64,000 nucleotides of DNA from Phascolarctobacterium_A sp902463975 (GCF_902463975.1 NZ_CABQHJ010000011.1:1-64000); one strand, 5' to 3'; numbered from the stretch's first letter, positions 27,436 to 37,018 are shown. Notes: generated by a model from the sequence alone, not told the origin. Made by a program: numbers and translations.

Positions 27436-28761
27436 ATGAAAATAGGTATGGTCAGCCTCGGCTGTCCCAAAAATCTGGTAGATTCTGAAGTTATGCTGGG
27501 TATTATCAAGGATAAGCAGCTGGAGATTACCAATGATCCCGCAGATGCCGAACTGATTATTGTTAATACCTGCGGTTTTATCGAAAGTGCGAAGGAGGAA
27601 TCCATCAGCACAATTTTACAGATGGCTCAATATAAGGAGGAGGGTAGCTGCAAGTATCTGATTATGACAGGCTGCCTCGGCCAGCGTTATGCAGACGAGC
27701 TTTTCGAAAGCATGCCGGAGGTTGACGCTATCGTTGGCACCGACAGCTTTACCGATATCGGCTGGGTTATCGACCAGGTGCTGGCAGGCAAGCGCGTAAA
27801 GCATTTGCAGAAGCTGGCAAGCAAAAATGTGCAGGCTCCGCCCAGAATGCTGACTACGCCTGATTACATGGCGTATCTGAAAATTGCCGAGGGCTGCGAC
27901 AACTGCTGCTCCTACTGCATTATTCCGCAGCTGCGCGGTCCCTACACCAGCCGTCCTTATGATGAGGTTATGGCAGAGGCAAGAAGCCTGGCTGCTCACG
28001 GCACCAAGGAGCTGATTGTCGTGGCGCAGGATACCACCCGCTACGGCGAGGACCTCACCGGCAAGCTGCTTTTGCCGCAGCTGCTGCGTGACCTCAACGA
28101 GCTGGAGGGCATCGAGTGGATTCGCGTTATGTACCTGTATCCCAACAATTTTACGGATGAATTGATTGCAGCCTTCGCTGAATGCGACAAGGTGTGCAAG
28201 TATATTGATATTCCTCTGCAGCATGCCAGCGACAGATTGCTGGAAAGCATGAACCGTTACGATACACGCGCACAGGTAGAAGAACTTCTGGCCAAGCTGC
28301 GTGAGCGTATTCCGGGAATTACTATCCGCACTACCTTTATCGTGGGCTTCCCCGGTGAAACCGATGAGGATTTTGCGGAGCTGATGGACTTTGTTGAAAA
28401 GCAGCGCTTTGAAAATGCAGGCGTGTTCCAGTATTCCCAAGAGGAGGGTACTGTGGCCGGCGCTATGGAAAACCAGATTGAGCCTGAGGTTAAGGAAAAC
28501 CGCTATCATGAGCTGATGGCGCTGCAGGCAGGTATTTCCGAAGAAATCCATCAGGAGCGCGAGGATGAGGAGCTGGACGTTATCGTCGAAGGCTTTGATG
28601 AAGAAAACCCCGCTCTTGCGGTAGGACGTTCCTATCACGAGGCACCTGATATCGACGGCAACATCTTTATCGAAAATGCCGCCGGTCTGAAGGTTGGCCA
28701 GATGGTAAGAGTGCGTATTCTGCAGGGCTTTACCTATGAAATGGTGGCAGAGCTGGTTTAA
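27436..28761 (+). CDS. rimO: Ribosomal protein S12 methylthiotransferase
   Basis: 441 residues. N-terminal UPF0004 domain (SLGCPKNLVDSEVMLG), radical SAM cluster Cys154/Cys158/Cys161, and a C-terminal TRAM domain. Adds a methylthio group to an Asp of ribosomal protein S12. The SLGCPKN start and total length distinguish it from MiaB. Start behind TTGGAGG. Confidence 0.95.
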   Translation: MKIGMVSLGCPKNLVDSEVMLGIIKDKQLEITNDPADAELIIVNTCGFIESAKEESISTILQMAQYKEEGSCKYLIMTGCLGQRYADELFESMPEVDAIVGTDSFTDIGWVIDQVLAGKRVKHLQKLASKNVQAPPRMLTTPDYMAYLKIAEGCDNCCSYCIIPQLRGPYTSRPYDEVMAEARSLAAHGTKELIVVAQDTTRYGEDLTGKLLLPQLLRDLNELEGIEWIRVMYLYPNNFTDELIAAFAECDKVCKYIDIPLQHASDRLLESMNRYDTRAQVEELLAKLRERIPGITIRTTFIVGFPGETDEDFAELMDFVEKQRFENAGVFQYSQEEGTVAGAMENQIEPEVKENRYHELMALQAGISEEIHQEREDEELDVIVEGFDEENPALAVGRSYHEAPDIDGNIFIENAAGLKVGQMVRVRILQGFTYEMVAELV

Positions 28762-28809
28762 GAGCGGTGCTGTAAGAGTCAAAATAACCGGTGAGAGGGT
28801 GACAGCAGG

Positions 28810-30072
28810 ATGAAGGTTGAAATCATTACTACCGGGACGGAGCTGCTGCTGGGTGAAATTTTGAACACCAATGTGCAGTATTTATCCCGCAAGCTGAATA
28901 ATATAGGCTTTGATGTTTTATATCAAACTACGGTCGGAGATAATCCGGAGCGTATGCGCGCAGTGCTGGAGCAGGCTATGCAGCGCGCCGATATCATCAT
29001 TACCAGCGGCGGTCTGGGGCCGACGCGCGGTGATATTACCAAGGAGATGGTGATGGAGGTTTGTCATACAGAAGGCTATCTCGATTTGGATACATGGGGA
29101 CGCATAGATGCATATTTTGCCAAGAAGGGACTTTGCCCTTCGCAAAATAACGAAAAGCAGGCGTATGTTCCCATCGGGGCCGAGGTACTGCAGAACGATG
29201 TGGGTACCGCTCCCGGACTGTGGCTGGAATATAAGGACAAAATCTTCATTATGCTGCCAGGACCTCCGAGCGAGCTTATGGATGTGTGCGAAAAGCAGCT
29301 GCTGCCGCGCATGCTGCAGCGCTTCAGCGAGCACGGCATTATCATGTCGCGCACCTTGCATCTGCGCGGTATTGGCGAATCCATGGTTGCTGCCAAGCTC
29401 GACGAGCTGATTATGGCGCAGACAAATCCGACGATTGCGCTTTATGCCCGCTACGGTGAAATTCTCATCAGGCTTACGGCGAAGGCTGCCAATGATAAAG
29501 AGGCAGTCAAGCTGCTCGACGCTATGGAAGCCAAGGTACGCAAGAGCGTTGATAATTATATATACGGTGTGGATGATGCCACTCTGGCGGCCTGCTTAGG
29601 GCAGGAGTTGCTGAAGCAGGGCAAAACTATTGCCTTTGCGGAATCCTGCAGCGGCGGTCTTGCCAGCAGCCTGGTTACGGATGTGCCGGGCAGCAGCGAG
29701 TATCTGCTGGGAAGCATCGTCAGCTACACTAACATGGCCAAGCAGAAGCTGCTCAATGTGCAGGCAGATACGCTGGCCAAATACGGTGCTGTCAGCCGCG
29801 AAACTGCCTGCGAAATGGCGTTGGGCGTGCGCAAGCAGCTGGGCAGTGATTATGGTGTGAGCATTACGGGCAACGCCGGACCGGGAGCCAGTGAGGGCAA
29901 GCCGGTAGGCCTTGTATATATTGCCGTTGCCACTGACGACGTGGTATATTGTCAGGAGCACCGTTTTATGTCGACAAGAACAGAAAATAAGCTGAGAATA
30001 GCTCAGACAGCTATTTCCATGGCTATTGATAAATTATTAGAAGAAAAAAACAATATGGAGGATAAACATTAA
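28810..30072 (+). CDS. cinA: CinA-family protein (competence/damage-inducible)
   Basis: 420 residues. N-terminal MoCF-like domain (IITTGTELLLGEILNTN; TSGGLGPTRGD) and C-terminal CinA domain with FAESCSGGLASSLVTDVPGS, the NMN deamidase type. Functions in pyridine nucleotide repair or nucleotide turnover. Its stop overlaps the start of the next gene (TAATG). Confidence 0.93.
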   Translation: MKVEIITTGTELLLGEILNTNVQYLSRKLNNIGFDVLYQTTVGDNPERMRAVLEQAMQRADIIITSGGLGPTRGDITKEMVMEVCHTEGYLDLDTWGRIDAYFAKKGLCPSQNNEKQAYVPIGAEVLQNDVGTAPGLWLEYKDKIFIMLPGPPSELMDVCEKQLLPRMLQRFSEHGIIMSRTLHLRGIGESMVAAKLDELIMAQTNPTIALYARYGEILIRLTAKAANDKEAVKLLDAMEAKVRKSVDNYIYGVDDATLAACLGQELLKQGKTIAFAESCSGGLASSLVTDVPGSSEYLLGSIVSYTNMAKQKLLNVQADTLAKYGAVSRETACEMALGVRKQLGSDYGVSITGNAGPGASEGKPVGLVYIAVATDDVVYCQEHRFMSTRTENKLRIAQTAISMAIDKLLEEKNNMEDKH

Positions 30073-31661
30073 TGACCATTCAAAAAGAGATGTTCGGCAA
30101 CTTAGAGCTGGACAAAAAAATTGTAACCGCCTTGACTGACATGGGCTTCGAAGAGCCTTCTCCGATTCAGGCCGCTACTATTCCCCTGGTGCTCGAAGGT
30201 AACGACGTTATCGGCCAGGCACAGACCGGTACCGGCAAAACTGCTGCTTTCGGTATTCCTCTGGTGCAGGCAATTACCGACTTCAAGCATATTCAGGCGC
30301 TGATTATGACTCCGACCCGTGAGCTGGCTATTCAGGTTGCGGAAGAGGTAGGCAAAATCGGCCGTACCCGCCGCGTGCGTGCACTGCCTGTTTACGGCGG
30401 CCAGCCGATTGAACGCCAGATCCGTGCGCTGCGCAACAATGTGCAGATTGTTATCGGTACTCCGGGCCGTCTGATTGACCATATCAACCGCGGTACTATC
30501 CATCTGGACCATATCAAATTCCTCGTACTGGACGAGGCTGACGAAATGCTGGATATGGGCTTTGTTGATGATATCGAAGAGATTATGCGCAGCCTGCCGG
30601 TTGAACGCCAGACTCTGCTGTTCTCCGCAACTATGCCACGTCCGATTCTGAGCCTGACCAAGAAGTACATGAAGGCGCCGAAGAATGTAACCATTTCCAA
30701 GGAAGAGCTGACTGTACCTCTGATTGAGCAATACTATTTCGAAACCAAGGATAAGATTGAAGGCCTGTGCCGTCTGCTGGACGCAGAAATCGACGGCAAG
30801 CTGATTATCTTCTGCCGTACCAAAAAGGGTGTTGACGACCTGTCTATCGCACTTTCCAGCCGTGGCTACATGGCTGAGGGCCTGCATGGTGACCTGAGCC
30901 AGAACCAGCGTGACCGCGTAATGAAGAAATTCCGCGAGGGTGCTGTTGATGTACTGATTGCAACCGACGTTGCTGCCCGCGGCATCGACGTTGACAATAT
31001 TACCCACGTTATCAACTTTGATATTCCGCAGGATCCGGAAAGCTACGTTCACCGCATCGGCCGTACCGGTCGTGCAGGCAACACCGGCGTAGCTATGACC
31101 TTCATCACTCCGCGTGAGTTCCGCCAGCTGAAGCTGATTGAGCGTACCGTCAAGACTAAAATCCAACGCCGTCAGCTGCCGACCGCTGCTAACGTTATCG
31201 AGCGTCAGCGCGACCAGATTATCAGCAAGATGCAGACTGTGCTGGAGCTGAACGCTTACCATGACTATATGCCGATTGCCGAAAGCCTGCTGGATGATTA
31301 CAGCGCCGAGGAAGTTGCTGCCGCAGCTCTGAAGCTGATGCAGGAGGGCATTAAGGCTCTGGAGGCTCCGCAGGAGGATATCCTCTCCAAGGACCTGCGC
31401 AACACCGGCGGCCGTCCGGGCATGGTGCGCCTGTTCATCAACATCGGCCGCAGCCAGAAGATTATGGTTAAAGATATTGTCAGCACCATTGCTATCGAAG
31501 CAGACATTCCGGCGCGCGATATCGGTCTGATTAATATTTATGATAAGTTCACCTTTGTTGAGGTACCGGAGGATGTAGCCGAAAAGGTTATCGGTGCGAT
31601 GAACAAGAACTTTATCAAGGGGTATAAGGTTAATATTGAGCCGGCGAAGGCAAGAAGATAA
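30072..31661 (+). CDS. DEAD-box ATP-dependent RNA helicase
   Basis: 529 residues. Q motif (GFEEPSPIQ), Walker A AQTGTGKTA, PTRELA, DEAD, SAT and the HRIGRTGRAG block are all present. The last 75 residues form a DbpA-type RNA-binding domain (RLFINIGRSQKIMVKDIV), as in CshA/DeaD enzymes that assist ribosome assembly and cold adaptation. Start overlaps the cinA stop by one base. Confidence 0.93.
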   Translation: MTIQKEMFGNLELDKKIVTALTDMGFEEPSPIQAATIPLVLEGNDVIGQAQTGTGKTAAFGIPLVQAITDFKHIQALIMTPTRELAIQVAEEVGKIGRTRRVRALPVYGGQPIERQIRALRNNVQIVIGTPGRLIDHINRGTIHLDHIKFLVLDEADEMLDMGFVDDIEEIMRSLPVERQTLLFSATMPRPILSLTKKYMKAPKNVTISKEELTVPLIEQYYFETKDKIEGLCRLLDAEIDGKLIIFCRTKKGVDDLSIALSSRGYMAEGLHGDLSQNQRDRVMKKFREGAVDVLIATDVAARGIDVDNITHVINFDIPQDPESYVHRIGRTGRAGNTGVAMTFITPREFRQLKLIERTVKTKIQRRQLPTAANVIERQRDQIISKMQTVLELNAYHDYMPIAESLLDDYSAEEVAAAALKLMQEGIKALEAPQEDILSKDLRNTGGRPGMVRLFINIGRSQKIMVKDIVSTIAIEADIPARDIGLINIYDKFTFVEVPEDVAEKVIGAMNKNFIKGYKVNIEPAKARR

Positions 31662-31669
31662 TAAAAAGG

Positions 31670-31774
31670 GCGACCGAGTATAATGCGTCATTTGCGTCGT
31701 CATGGCTCCTAGGAGTACCTGTGTGTACGCCGTTGTCGCCATTCCTTGCATCTGACGCATTCTTCTCTAGTCGC
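31670..31774 (+). ncRNA. Candidate structured RNA or leader before hflX
   Basis: 105 bases between the helicase and hflX genes that fold into nested helices. The outer helix is GCGAC/GTCGC (31670-31674 with 31770-31774) plus GAG/CTC. A perfect 9-bp helix AATGCGTCA / TGACGCATT pairs 31682-31690 with 31753-31761. An inner ATGGC / GCCAT pairs 31702-31706 with 31738-31742, and GTAC / GTAC closes a CTGTGT loop. There is no T-run, so it is not a terminator. I do not recognise the family. It ends 37 bases before the hflX start. Confidence 0.55.
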
Positions 31775-31811
31775 GGAAGCATACATCCCCAATTATTGGA
31801 GGTGAATACCC

Positions 31812-33644
31812 ATGGCTAATGAAATTTACGGCAACCTGAAGGGTATCCGTAATTCCGTTATTGAAGAATTAAAAACCTTTTATAATATCCGTCTGGAGGG
31901 CGGTCAGCTGCTGACAAGCGAGCTGGCTTTGCGTATGGCGGATGTTACTGATTTTATTAACCGCGAGGTGAGCGTTTACGTTGCGCGCAACGGTCAGGTG
32001 CTTGCCGTATCGGTGGGCAATGATCAGAGTGTGGAGCTGCCTCCGGTTGAGGGCAGACGCGGTGCCAGCCGTTTGAGCGGTGTGCGCTGCGTGCATACCC
32101 ATCCCAACGGCAATCCGCTGCTGAGCGGTGTGGATATTTCCGCGCTGAAGAATAACCGCTTTGATGCGATGATTGCTGTCGGCGTTACTTCGCCGGATAT
32201 CAGCCAGTCGCAGATGAGCTTCGGCATGATTACCGGTATTGACGACAACGAGCAATATCAGGTGGAATGCTACGGACCGCTGACGCTGCAGGAGGCGGAG
32301 GGAGTGTTCTTCCCGAATCTGGCGGCGATGGTGGAGCGCATCCTTGACAAGCAGACGGGCAGTGCCAGTCTGGCGCAGGGAACAGAACGGGCGATTATCG
32401 TAGGCATGGAATACGGTGCCCCCAACAGCAGCGGCTGGACGGCCGAGGATTCATTGGAGGAGCTGAAGCAGCTGGCAGATACTGCCGGTGCGGAGGTTGT
32501 GGCACGCTTCCTGCAGAAGCGCCCCAAGCCGGACCCGGCATTCTTTATCGGCCGCGGCAAGGTGCAGGAGCTGGCGCTTTATGTGCAGCAGGAGAACGTA
32601 GACCTGTGCATTTTTGACGATGAGCTGTCGCCGGCACAGCAGCGTAACATCGAGCAGTCAATGGGTGTGCGTGTGCTTGACCGCACGGCGCTGATTCTTG
32701 ATATTTTCGCTCAGCGTGCGCATACTAATGAAGGCAAGCTGCAGGTTGAGCTGGCGCAGCTGCAATATACGCTGCCGCGTATTATGGGCAAGGGCCTGGC
32801 GCTGTCGCGTCTTGGCGGTGGCATCGGTACCCGTGGTCCCGGCGAAACTAAGTTGGAGGTTGACCGCCGTCGCATCCGTGACCGCATTGCTTATATTAAG
32901 GAATGCATCGGCAAGGTTAAGAGTGTGCGCACTCTGCACCGAGCAGGACGTGCGAAGGCAAGTGTGCCTACGGTAAGCCTTGTTGGTTATACCAACGCTG
33001 GCAAATCTACGCTTTTGAATACGCTGACTAATTCGGATATCTACGCGCAGGACCAGCTTTTCGCAACGCTGGACCCGACTACGCGCCAGTTAGACCTGCC
33101 GAATAAGCAGCAGGCTATTTTGACAGATACCGTCGGCTTTATCCAACGCTTGCCGCATCAGCTGGTTGCAGCCTTCCAGTCTACGCTGGAGGAGGTTGTG
33201 CAGTCCGACGTGCTGCTGCACGTTATTGATGTCAGCCACGAGCTGTATAAGGAGCAGGCTGCTGCTGTTTATCAGGTTCTGGATGAGCTGGGTGCCAAGG
33301 ATAAGACGATTATCACGGTTTATAACAAAATTGATAAGCTGCCGCCGGATTCCGGTCTGGCAGAGCGTTTGAGCAAGGAAGAAAACAGCATCTGCATTTC
33401 CGCCAAGGCACGTTATAATCTTGACGGCCTGCTGGCGCTGATTGCAGAAAACCTGAAGCTGAAGGCGGTAGAGGAGAGCTTCCTCGTGCCTTACAGCGAT
33501 TCCGCTGCGGTAGGACGCTTGCATGATGCAGGCACGGTACTGGAGCAGGAATATCTGGCAGAGGGCACACTGCTGAAGGTGCGTCTGGACGCGGAGCAGG
33601 TGCAGCAGTTTGCAAAGTATCTTGCTGCAGACGCCAAGGCTTAG
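31812..33644 (+). CDS. hflX: GTPase HflX with a JAMM-like N-terminal domain
   Basis: 610 residues, against about 420 for ordinary HflX. The HflX part begins near residue 195 with the usual N-terminal domain (SLEELKQLADTAGAEVV), GRGKVQEL, and a G1 motif GYTNAGKST near residue 393. The extra 190 residues carry Glu52, His95-x-His97, Ser105 and Asp108 in the spacing HxH-x7-S-x2-D, which is the JAMM metal-site pattern. HflX splits stalled ribosomes. Start behind TTGGAGGTG. The YnbB-like gene follows, as in Bacillus. Confidence 0.92.
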   Translation: MANEIYGNLKGIRNSVIEELKTFYNIRLEGGQLLTSELALRMADVTDFINREVSVYVARNGQVLAVSVGNDQSVELPPVEGRRGASRLSGVRCVHTHPNGNPLLSGVDISALKNNRFDAMIAVGVTSPDISQSQMSFGMITGIDDNEQYQVECYGPLTLQEAEGVFFPNLAAMVERILDKQTGSASLAQGTERAIIVGMEYGAPNSSGWTAEDSLEELKQLADTAGAEVVARFLQKRPKPDPAFFIGRGKVQELALYVQQENVDLCIFDDELSPAQQRNIEQSMGVRVLDRTALILDIFAQRAHTNEGKLQVELAQLQYTLPRIMGKGLALSRLGGGIGTRGPGETKLEVDRRRIRDRIAYIKECIGKVKSVRTLHRAGRAKASVPTVSLVGYTNAGKSTLLNTLTNSDIYAQDQLFATLDPTTRQLDLPNKQQAILTDTVGFIQRLPHQLVAAFQSTLEEVVQSDVLLHVIDVSHELYKEQAAAVYQVLDELGAKDKTIITVYNKIDKLPPDSGLAERLSKEENSICISAKARYNLDGLLALIAENLKLKAVEESFLVPYSDSAAVGRLHDAGTVLEQEYLAEGTLLKVRLDAEQVQQFAKYLAADAKA

Positions 33645-33692
33645 GATGAATTGGCGCAATGCCAAAAAATATAAAAATATCAGGTGAGAATT

Positions 33693-34934
33693 TTGGTTGA
33701 TTACAATGCATTAGAGCAGGCAGCCTTAGCTGAGGTTGCCAAACACACCGCAGAGCTGGAAGCAGCAGCTTTGTACAATACTGAAAAGGTTATTGCGGCT
33801 TTCCGTAATAACATGGTTTCCGACTATTACTTGAAGCCTACTACAGGCTACGGCTACAGTGATGTGGGCCGTGATACTCTGGATCTGATTTATGCCGAGC
33901 TGTTCAAAACTGAGGCAGCATTGGTGCGTTCTCAGTTCGTCAGCGGTACTCATGCGCTGGCAGTTGCTCTGCTGGGCAATCTGCGCGCAGGCGATGAGCT
34001 GATTGCCGTAACAGGTGCTCCTTATGACACTATGCAGACTATTATCGGCTCTCCGGTTAAAACTCCCGGCTCTTTGGTTGACCTGGGCGTAATTTACAAG
34101 GAGCTGCCGATGACCGGCGACCATGTCGACCTGGAGGCTGTAAAAAATGCTGTTACCTCCAAGACTACGATGATTCATATTCAGCGCTCCTGCGGCTACA
34201 GCAGCGAACGTAAGACTATTGACGTTGCGGAAATCGGCCGTATCTGCAGTGCTGCTAAGGAAGCTAACCCGAATGTTATCTGCTTTGTCGACAACTGCTA
34301 CGGCGAGTTTATCGAGAAGCAGGAGCCTACCGAGGTTGGTGCTGATTTGATGGCAGGCTCTCTGATTAAAAACCTCGGCGGCGGTCTGGCTCCTACCGGC
34401 GGTTATATTGTCGGCCGTGCCGATTTGGTAGAGAACGCTTCCTACCGTCTTACCGCTCCCGGTCTGGGCGGCGAGATGGGCGCAACCTTGGGTGACACTG
34501 CTCGCGAGTTCTATCAGGGACTTTTCCTGGCTCCGCATATCGTGGTGCAGGCTGTTAAGACTGCTATTTTTGCGGCTGCTGTTTTCAAAGGCCTGGGCTA
34601 TGCTGTTAAGCCGCTGCCGGAGGAACGCCGCAGCGATATTATTCAGGCTATTACCTTGGAGAGTAAGCAGCGTTTGTGCGATTTCTGTGTTGCTATTCAG
34701 GGCAATTCTCCTGTTGATGCGCATGTTGAGCCGGTTCCGAGTCCGCTGCCGGGTTATCAGGATGAGATTATTATGGCTGCTGGTACCTTTGTACAGGGCG
34801 CTTCTATTGAGCTGAGTGCTGATGGTCCGTGCCGTGAGCCGTTTAATGTTTTCTTCCAGGGCGGTTTGACTTTTGAGCATGGTCGTCTGGCGATTATGGC
34901 GGCGGCTAAGCGTGTTGGGCCTAAAGAGGCGTAA
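33693..34934 (+). CDS. YnbB-like methionine gamma-lyase family PLP enzyme
   Basis: About 413 residues. Belongs to the COG4100 group, annotated as methionine gamma-lyase or aluminium-resistance proteins. The PLP region is SLIKNLGGGLAPTGGYIVG, and the N-terminal TTGYGYSDVGRDTLDLIY is typical. The start is probably the TTG at 33693, 5 bases after AGGTGA; a GTG at 33684 overlaps the ribosome site. hflX-ynbB is also an ordered pair in Bacillus subtilis. The true substrate is uncertain. Confidence 0.88.
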   Translation: MVDYNALEQAALAEVAKHTAELEAAALYNTEKVIAAFRNNMVSDYYLKPTTGYGYSDVGRDTLDLIYAELFKTEAALVRSQFVSGTHALAVALLGNLRAGDELIAVTGAPYDTMQTIIGSPVKTPGSLVDLGVIYKELPMTGDHVDLEAVKNAVTSKTTMIHIQRSCGYSSERKTIDVAEIGRICSAAKEANPNVICFVDNCYGEFIEKQEPTEVGADLMAGSLIKNLGGGLAPTGGYIVGRADLVENASYRLTAPGLGGEMGATLGDTAREFYQGLFLAPHIVVQAVKTAIFAAAVFKGLGYAVKPLPEERRSDIIQAITLESKQRLCDFCVAIQGNSPVDAHVEPVPSPLPGYQDEIIMAAGTFVQGASIELSADGPCREPFNVFFQGGLTFEHGRLAIMAAAKRVGPKEA

Positions 34935-34965
34935 GAATTTAATTACTCAATTTAGTCTGGCATCG

Positions 34966-34979
34966 AATTGACGTCAATT
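34966..34979. promoter_or_regulatory. 14-bp perfect palindrome upstream of tctB
   Basis: AATTGACGTCAATT, 32 bases before the tctB start. A possible operator; I know no regulator for it and no terminator separates it from the preceding gene. Confidence 0.4.
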
Positions 34980-35010
34980 TTGATGGCGGAGTTGTTTAAG
35001 GATGATTTAT

Positions 35011-35481
35011 ATGAATAACATGGCAGTATGTAATTATATAGTGGGCGTGCTGGGCGCGGTTATCGGCGGTCTGATTATGCAGGCGGCTGCAGCCTTTCCG
35101 CTGGAGTTTACGGAGAACGGCCCCGGCCCGGGCTTCTGGCCTTTTACGCTGGGCGCGGTGCTGGGCGCTGTTTCGGTTTTGCTGCTGCTTTATACCTTTA
35201 TCAATAAAACTGATTTACATGGCGTGAAGGTGCAGCTTTCTTCGACAGGCAACAAGCGCGTTTATTTAATGATGGGACTTGTTGTTTTGTTCTGCGTGCT
35301 CATCAGCATTCTCGGCTTTTATCCGGCAGCGGCACTTATGATTCCGGCTGTTATGCGTCTTATGGATTATCGCAATTATAAGGTAATCGGCCTGACAACG
35401 GTGCTTAGTCTGCTGTTTATTTATCTTGTTTTCGGCATGCTGCTGCATACGCAGATGCCGCAATCTGTATTCATGGAGTAG
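35011..35481 (+). CDS. tctB: Tripartite tricarboxylate transporter TctB subunit
   Basis: 156 residues from the ATG at 35011 (AAGG lies 10 bases upstream; ATG codons at 35002 and 35020 are alternatives). Four hydrophobic segments and the loop FTENGPGPGFWPFTLG are typical of TctB. Small membrane subunit of the tricarboxylate transporter; partner of the next gene, 12 bases downstream. Confidence 0.85.
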   Translation: MNNMAVCNYIVGVLGAVIGGLIMQAAAAFPLEFTENGPGPGFWPFTLGAVLGAVSVLLLLYTFINKTDLHGVKVQLSSTGNKRVYLMMGLVVLFCVLISILGFYPAAALMIPAVMRLMDYRNYKVIGLTTVLSLLFIYLVFGMLLHTQMPQSVFME

Positions 35482-35493
35482 GAGGTCATACTG

Positions 35494-36975
35494 ATGGTTG
35501 ATATAATGAGCGCATTAAATATGATTTTCGTCCCCATGAATCTGCTGGGACTTTTCTTCGGCGTGCTGGTGGGCATTGCCTTCGGCTGTATGCCGGGCCT
35601 GAGTGTTAACATGGGCCTGGCGCTGCTGTTTCCGCTGGCCTTTACGTTCCATGGTATCGGCGGCATTCTGATGCTGCTGGGCATTTACTGTGGTGCGATT
35701 TACGGCGGCAGTATTTCGGCAATCCTGTTGAAAACTCCAGGTACGCCTGCTTCCGTAGCGACTACTCTGGACGGCTATCCGATGGCGACGAAGATGGGGC
35801 AGCCCGGACGTGCTCTCGGCCTTTCTACATTGGCCAGCACCTTCGGCGGTATTTTCAGTACCATCTGCCTGATTTTGCTGGCACCGCAGCTGGCGAAGGT
35901 TGCACTGCAGTTTTCCAAGCCGGAATATTTTGCTCTGGCTATTTTCGGCCTCAGCATTATTACCAGTGTTTCCTCCGGCAGTGTTATCAAGGGCATTATG
36001 GGCGGTCTTATCGGTCTGTTCCTGGCAACAGTCGGCATTGACGGTATGAGCGGTGCTATCCGCTTTACCCTGGATACTAACTATTTTATGGGCGGTGTGT
36101 CCTTTATCCCTGTGCTGATTGGCGTATTCGCCTTTGCGCAGGTGTTGAGCAGTATTGAGGATTATTATCACAATGAACGCAAGGAGCAGCACATGATGCT
36201 GGACCGTCTGCTGCCTTCGTTTGAGGATATCAAGAGAGTATTTACCACGCTTTTGCGTTCCTCCTTCATCGGTACCTTCATCGGCTGTGTGCCCGGTACC
36301 GGCGGCGATATCGCTTCCTTTGTATCTTATGATCAGGCGAAGCGCTGGTCTAAGCATAGCAAGAACTTCGGCAACGGTGAGCCCGAGGGCATTGTAGCCT
36401 CCGAGGCAGGCAACAACGCTGTTTCCGGCGGTGCCTTCATCCCGGTACTGACGCTGGGTATTCCCGGCGACGGCGCAACGGCAATCATGATGGGTGCGCT
36501 GATGGTTCAGGGTCTGCAGCCCGGTCCCTTGCTTTTTGTGGAGAAGGCACCTGATGTTTACGCTATCTTCATCGGTCTGCTTTTAGCTAACGTGATTATG
36601 GGTATCATGGGCTTTTCGTTAATCAGACTTTTTATGAAGGTTGTTAACGTGCCTGTACACATTCTGCTGCCGATTATCGTAATGATGACCTTCGTGGGAA
36701 CTTATTCCTACAATAATTCGCTGAACGATGTTTATCTGATGGTGGCAAGCGGTTTCCTGGGTTACTTTATGAACAAGCTGGGCTTTTCCATGTCGGCGAT
36801 TATCATCGGCATTATCCTCGGCGGTATGGCAGAGCAGAACTTTGTCGGCTCGCTGATTATGAGCGACGGCAGCTTCAGTATCTTCTTCCAGCGTCCGCTG
36901 TGCCTGTTCTTCCTGGTGGCAGCTCTTTTATCCCTGCTTTCACCGCTTTTTGGCAAGCTGTTCAAAAGAAACTAA
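35494..36975 (+). CDS. tctA: Tripartite tricarboxylate transporter TctA subunit
   Basis: 493 residues, highly hydrophobic. Conserved blocks GCMPGLSVNMGLALLFPL, YGGSISAILLKTPGTPAS and GFTLGIPGDG-like TLGIPGDGATAIMMGALM identify TctA, the large permease subunit. The binding protein TctC is not encoded beside it. Likely imports a carboxylate such as citrate or a related acid. Confidence 0.93.
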   Translation: MVDIMSALNMIFVPMNLLGLFFGVLVGIAFGCMPGLSVNMGLALLFPLAFTFHGIGGILMLLGIYCGAIYGGSISAILLKTPGTPASVATTLDGYPMATKMGQPGRALGLSTLASTFGGIFSTICLILLAPQLAKVALQFSKPEYFALAIFGLSIITSVSSGSVIKGIMGGLIGLFLATVGIDGMSGAIRFTLDTNYFMGGVSFIPVLIGVFAFAQVLSSIEDYYHNERKEQHMMLDRLLPSFEDIKRVFTTLLRSSFIGTFIGCVPGTGGDIASFVSYDQAKRWSKHSKNFGNGEPEGIVASEAGNNAVSGGAFIPVLTLGIPGDGATAIMMGALMVQGLQPGPLLFVEKAPDVYAIFIGLLLANVIMGIMGFSLIRLFMKVVNVPVHILLPIIVMMTFVGTYSYNNSLNDVYLMVASGFLGYFMNKLGFSMSAIIIGIILGGMAEQNFVGSLIMSDGSFSIFFQRPLCLFFLVAALLSLLSPLFGKLFKRN

Positions 36976-36982
36976 ATTTTAC

Positions 36983-37011
36983 TTGACAAACTCCCTGCGT
37001 TTAGCTAAACT
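36983..37011 (+). promoter_or_regulatory. Promoter of the Na+/Ca2+ exchanger gene, with palindrome
   Basis: TTGACA at 36983-36988, 17-base spacer, TAAACT at 37006-37011. A perfect 12-bp palindrome GTTTAGCTAAAC (36999-37010) overlaps the -10 box and could be an operator, perhaps for a DtxR/MntR-type regulator. Confidence 0.75.
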
Positions 37012-37018
37012 AAGCATA

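Noticed and set aside
30102..31760. 552-codon open frame on the minus strand, antisense to the DEAD-box helicase gene
   Set aside because: It is a by-product of codon bias in a strongly recognised helicase gene, with no protein-like motifs of its own. Similar antisense frames occur opposite RNase J, rimO, hom and the YnbB-like gene.
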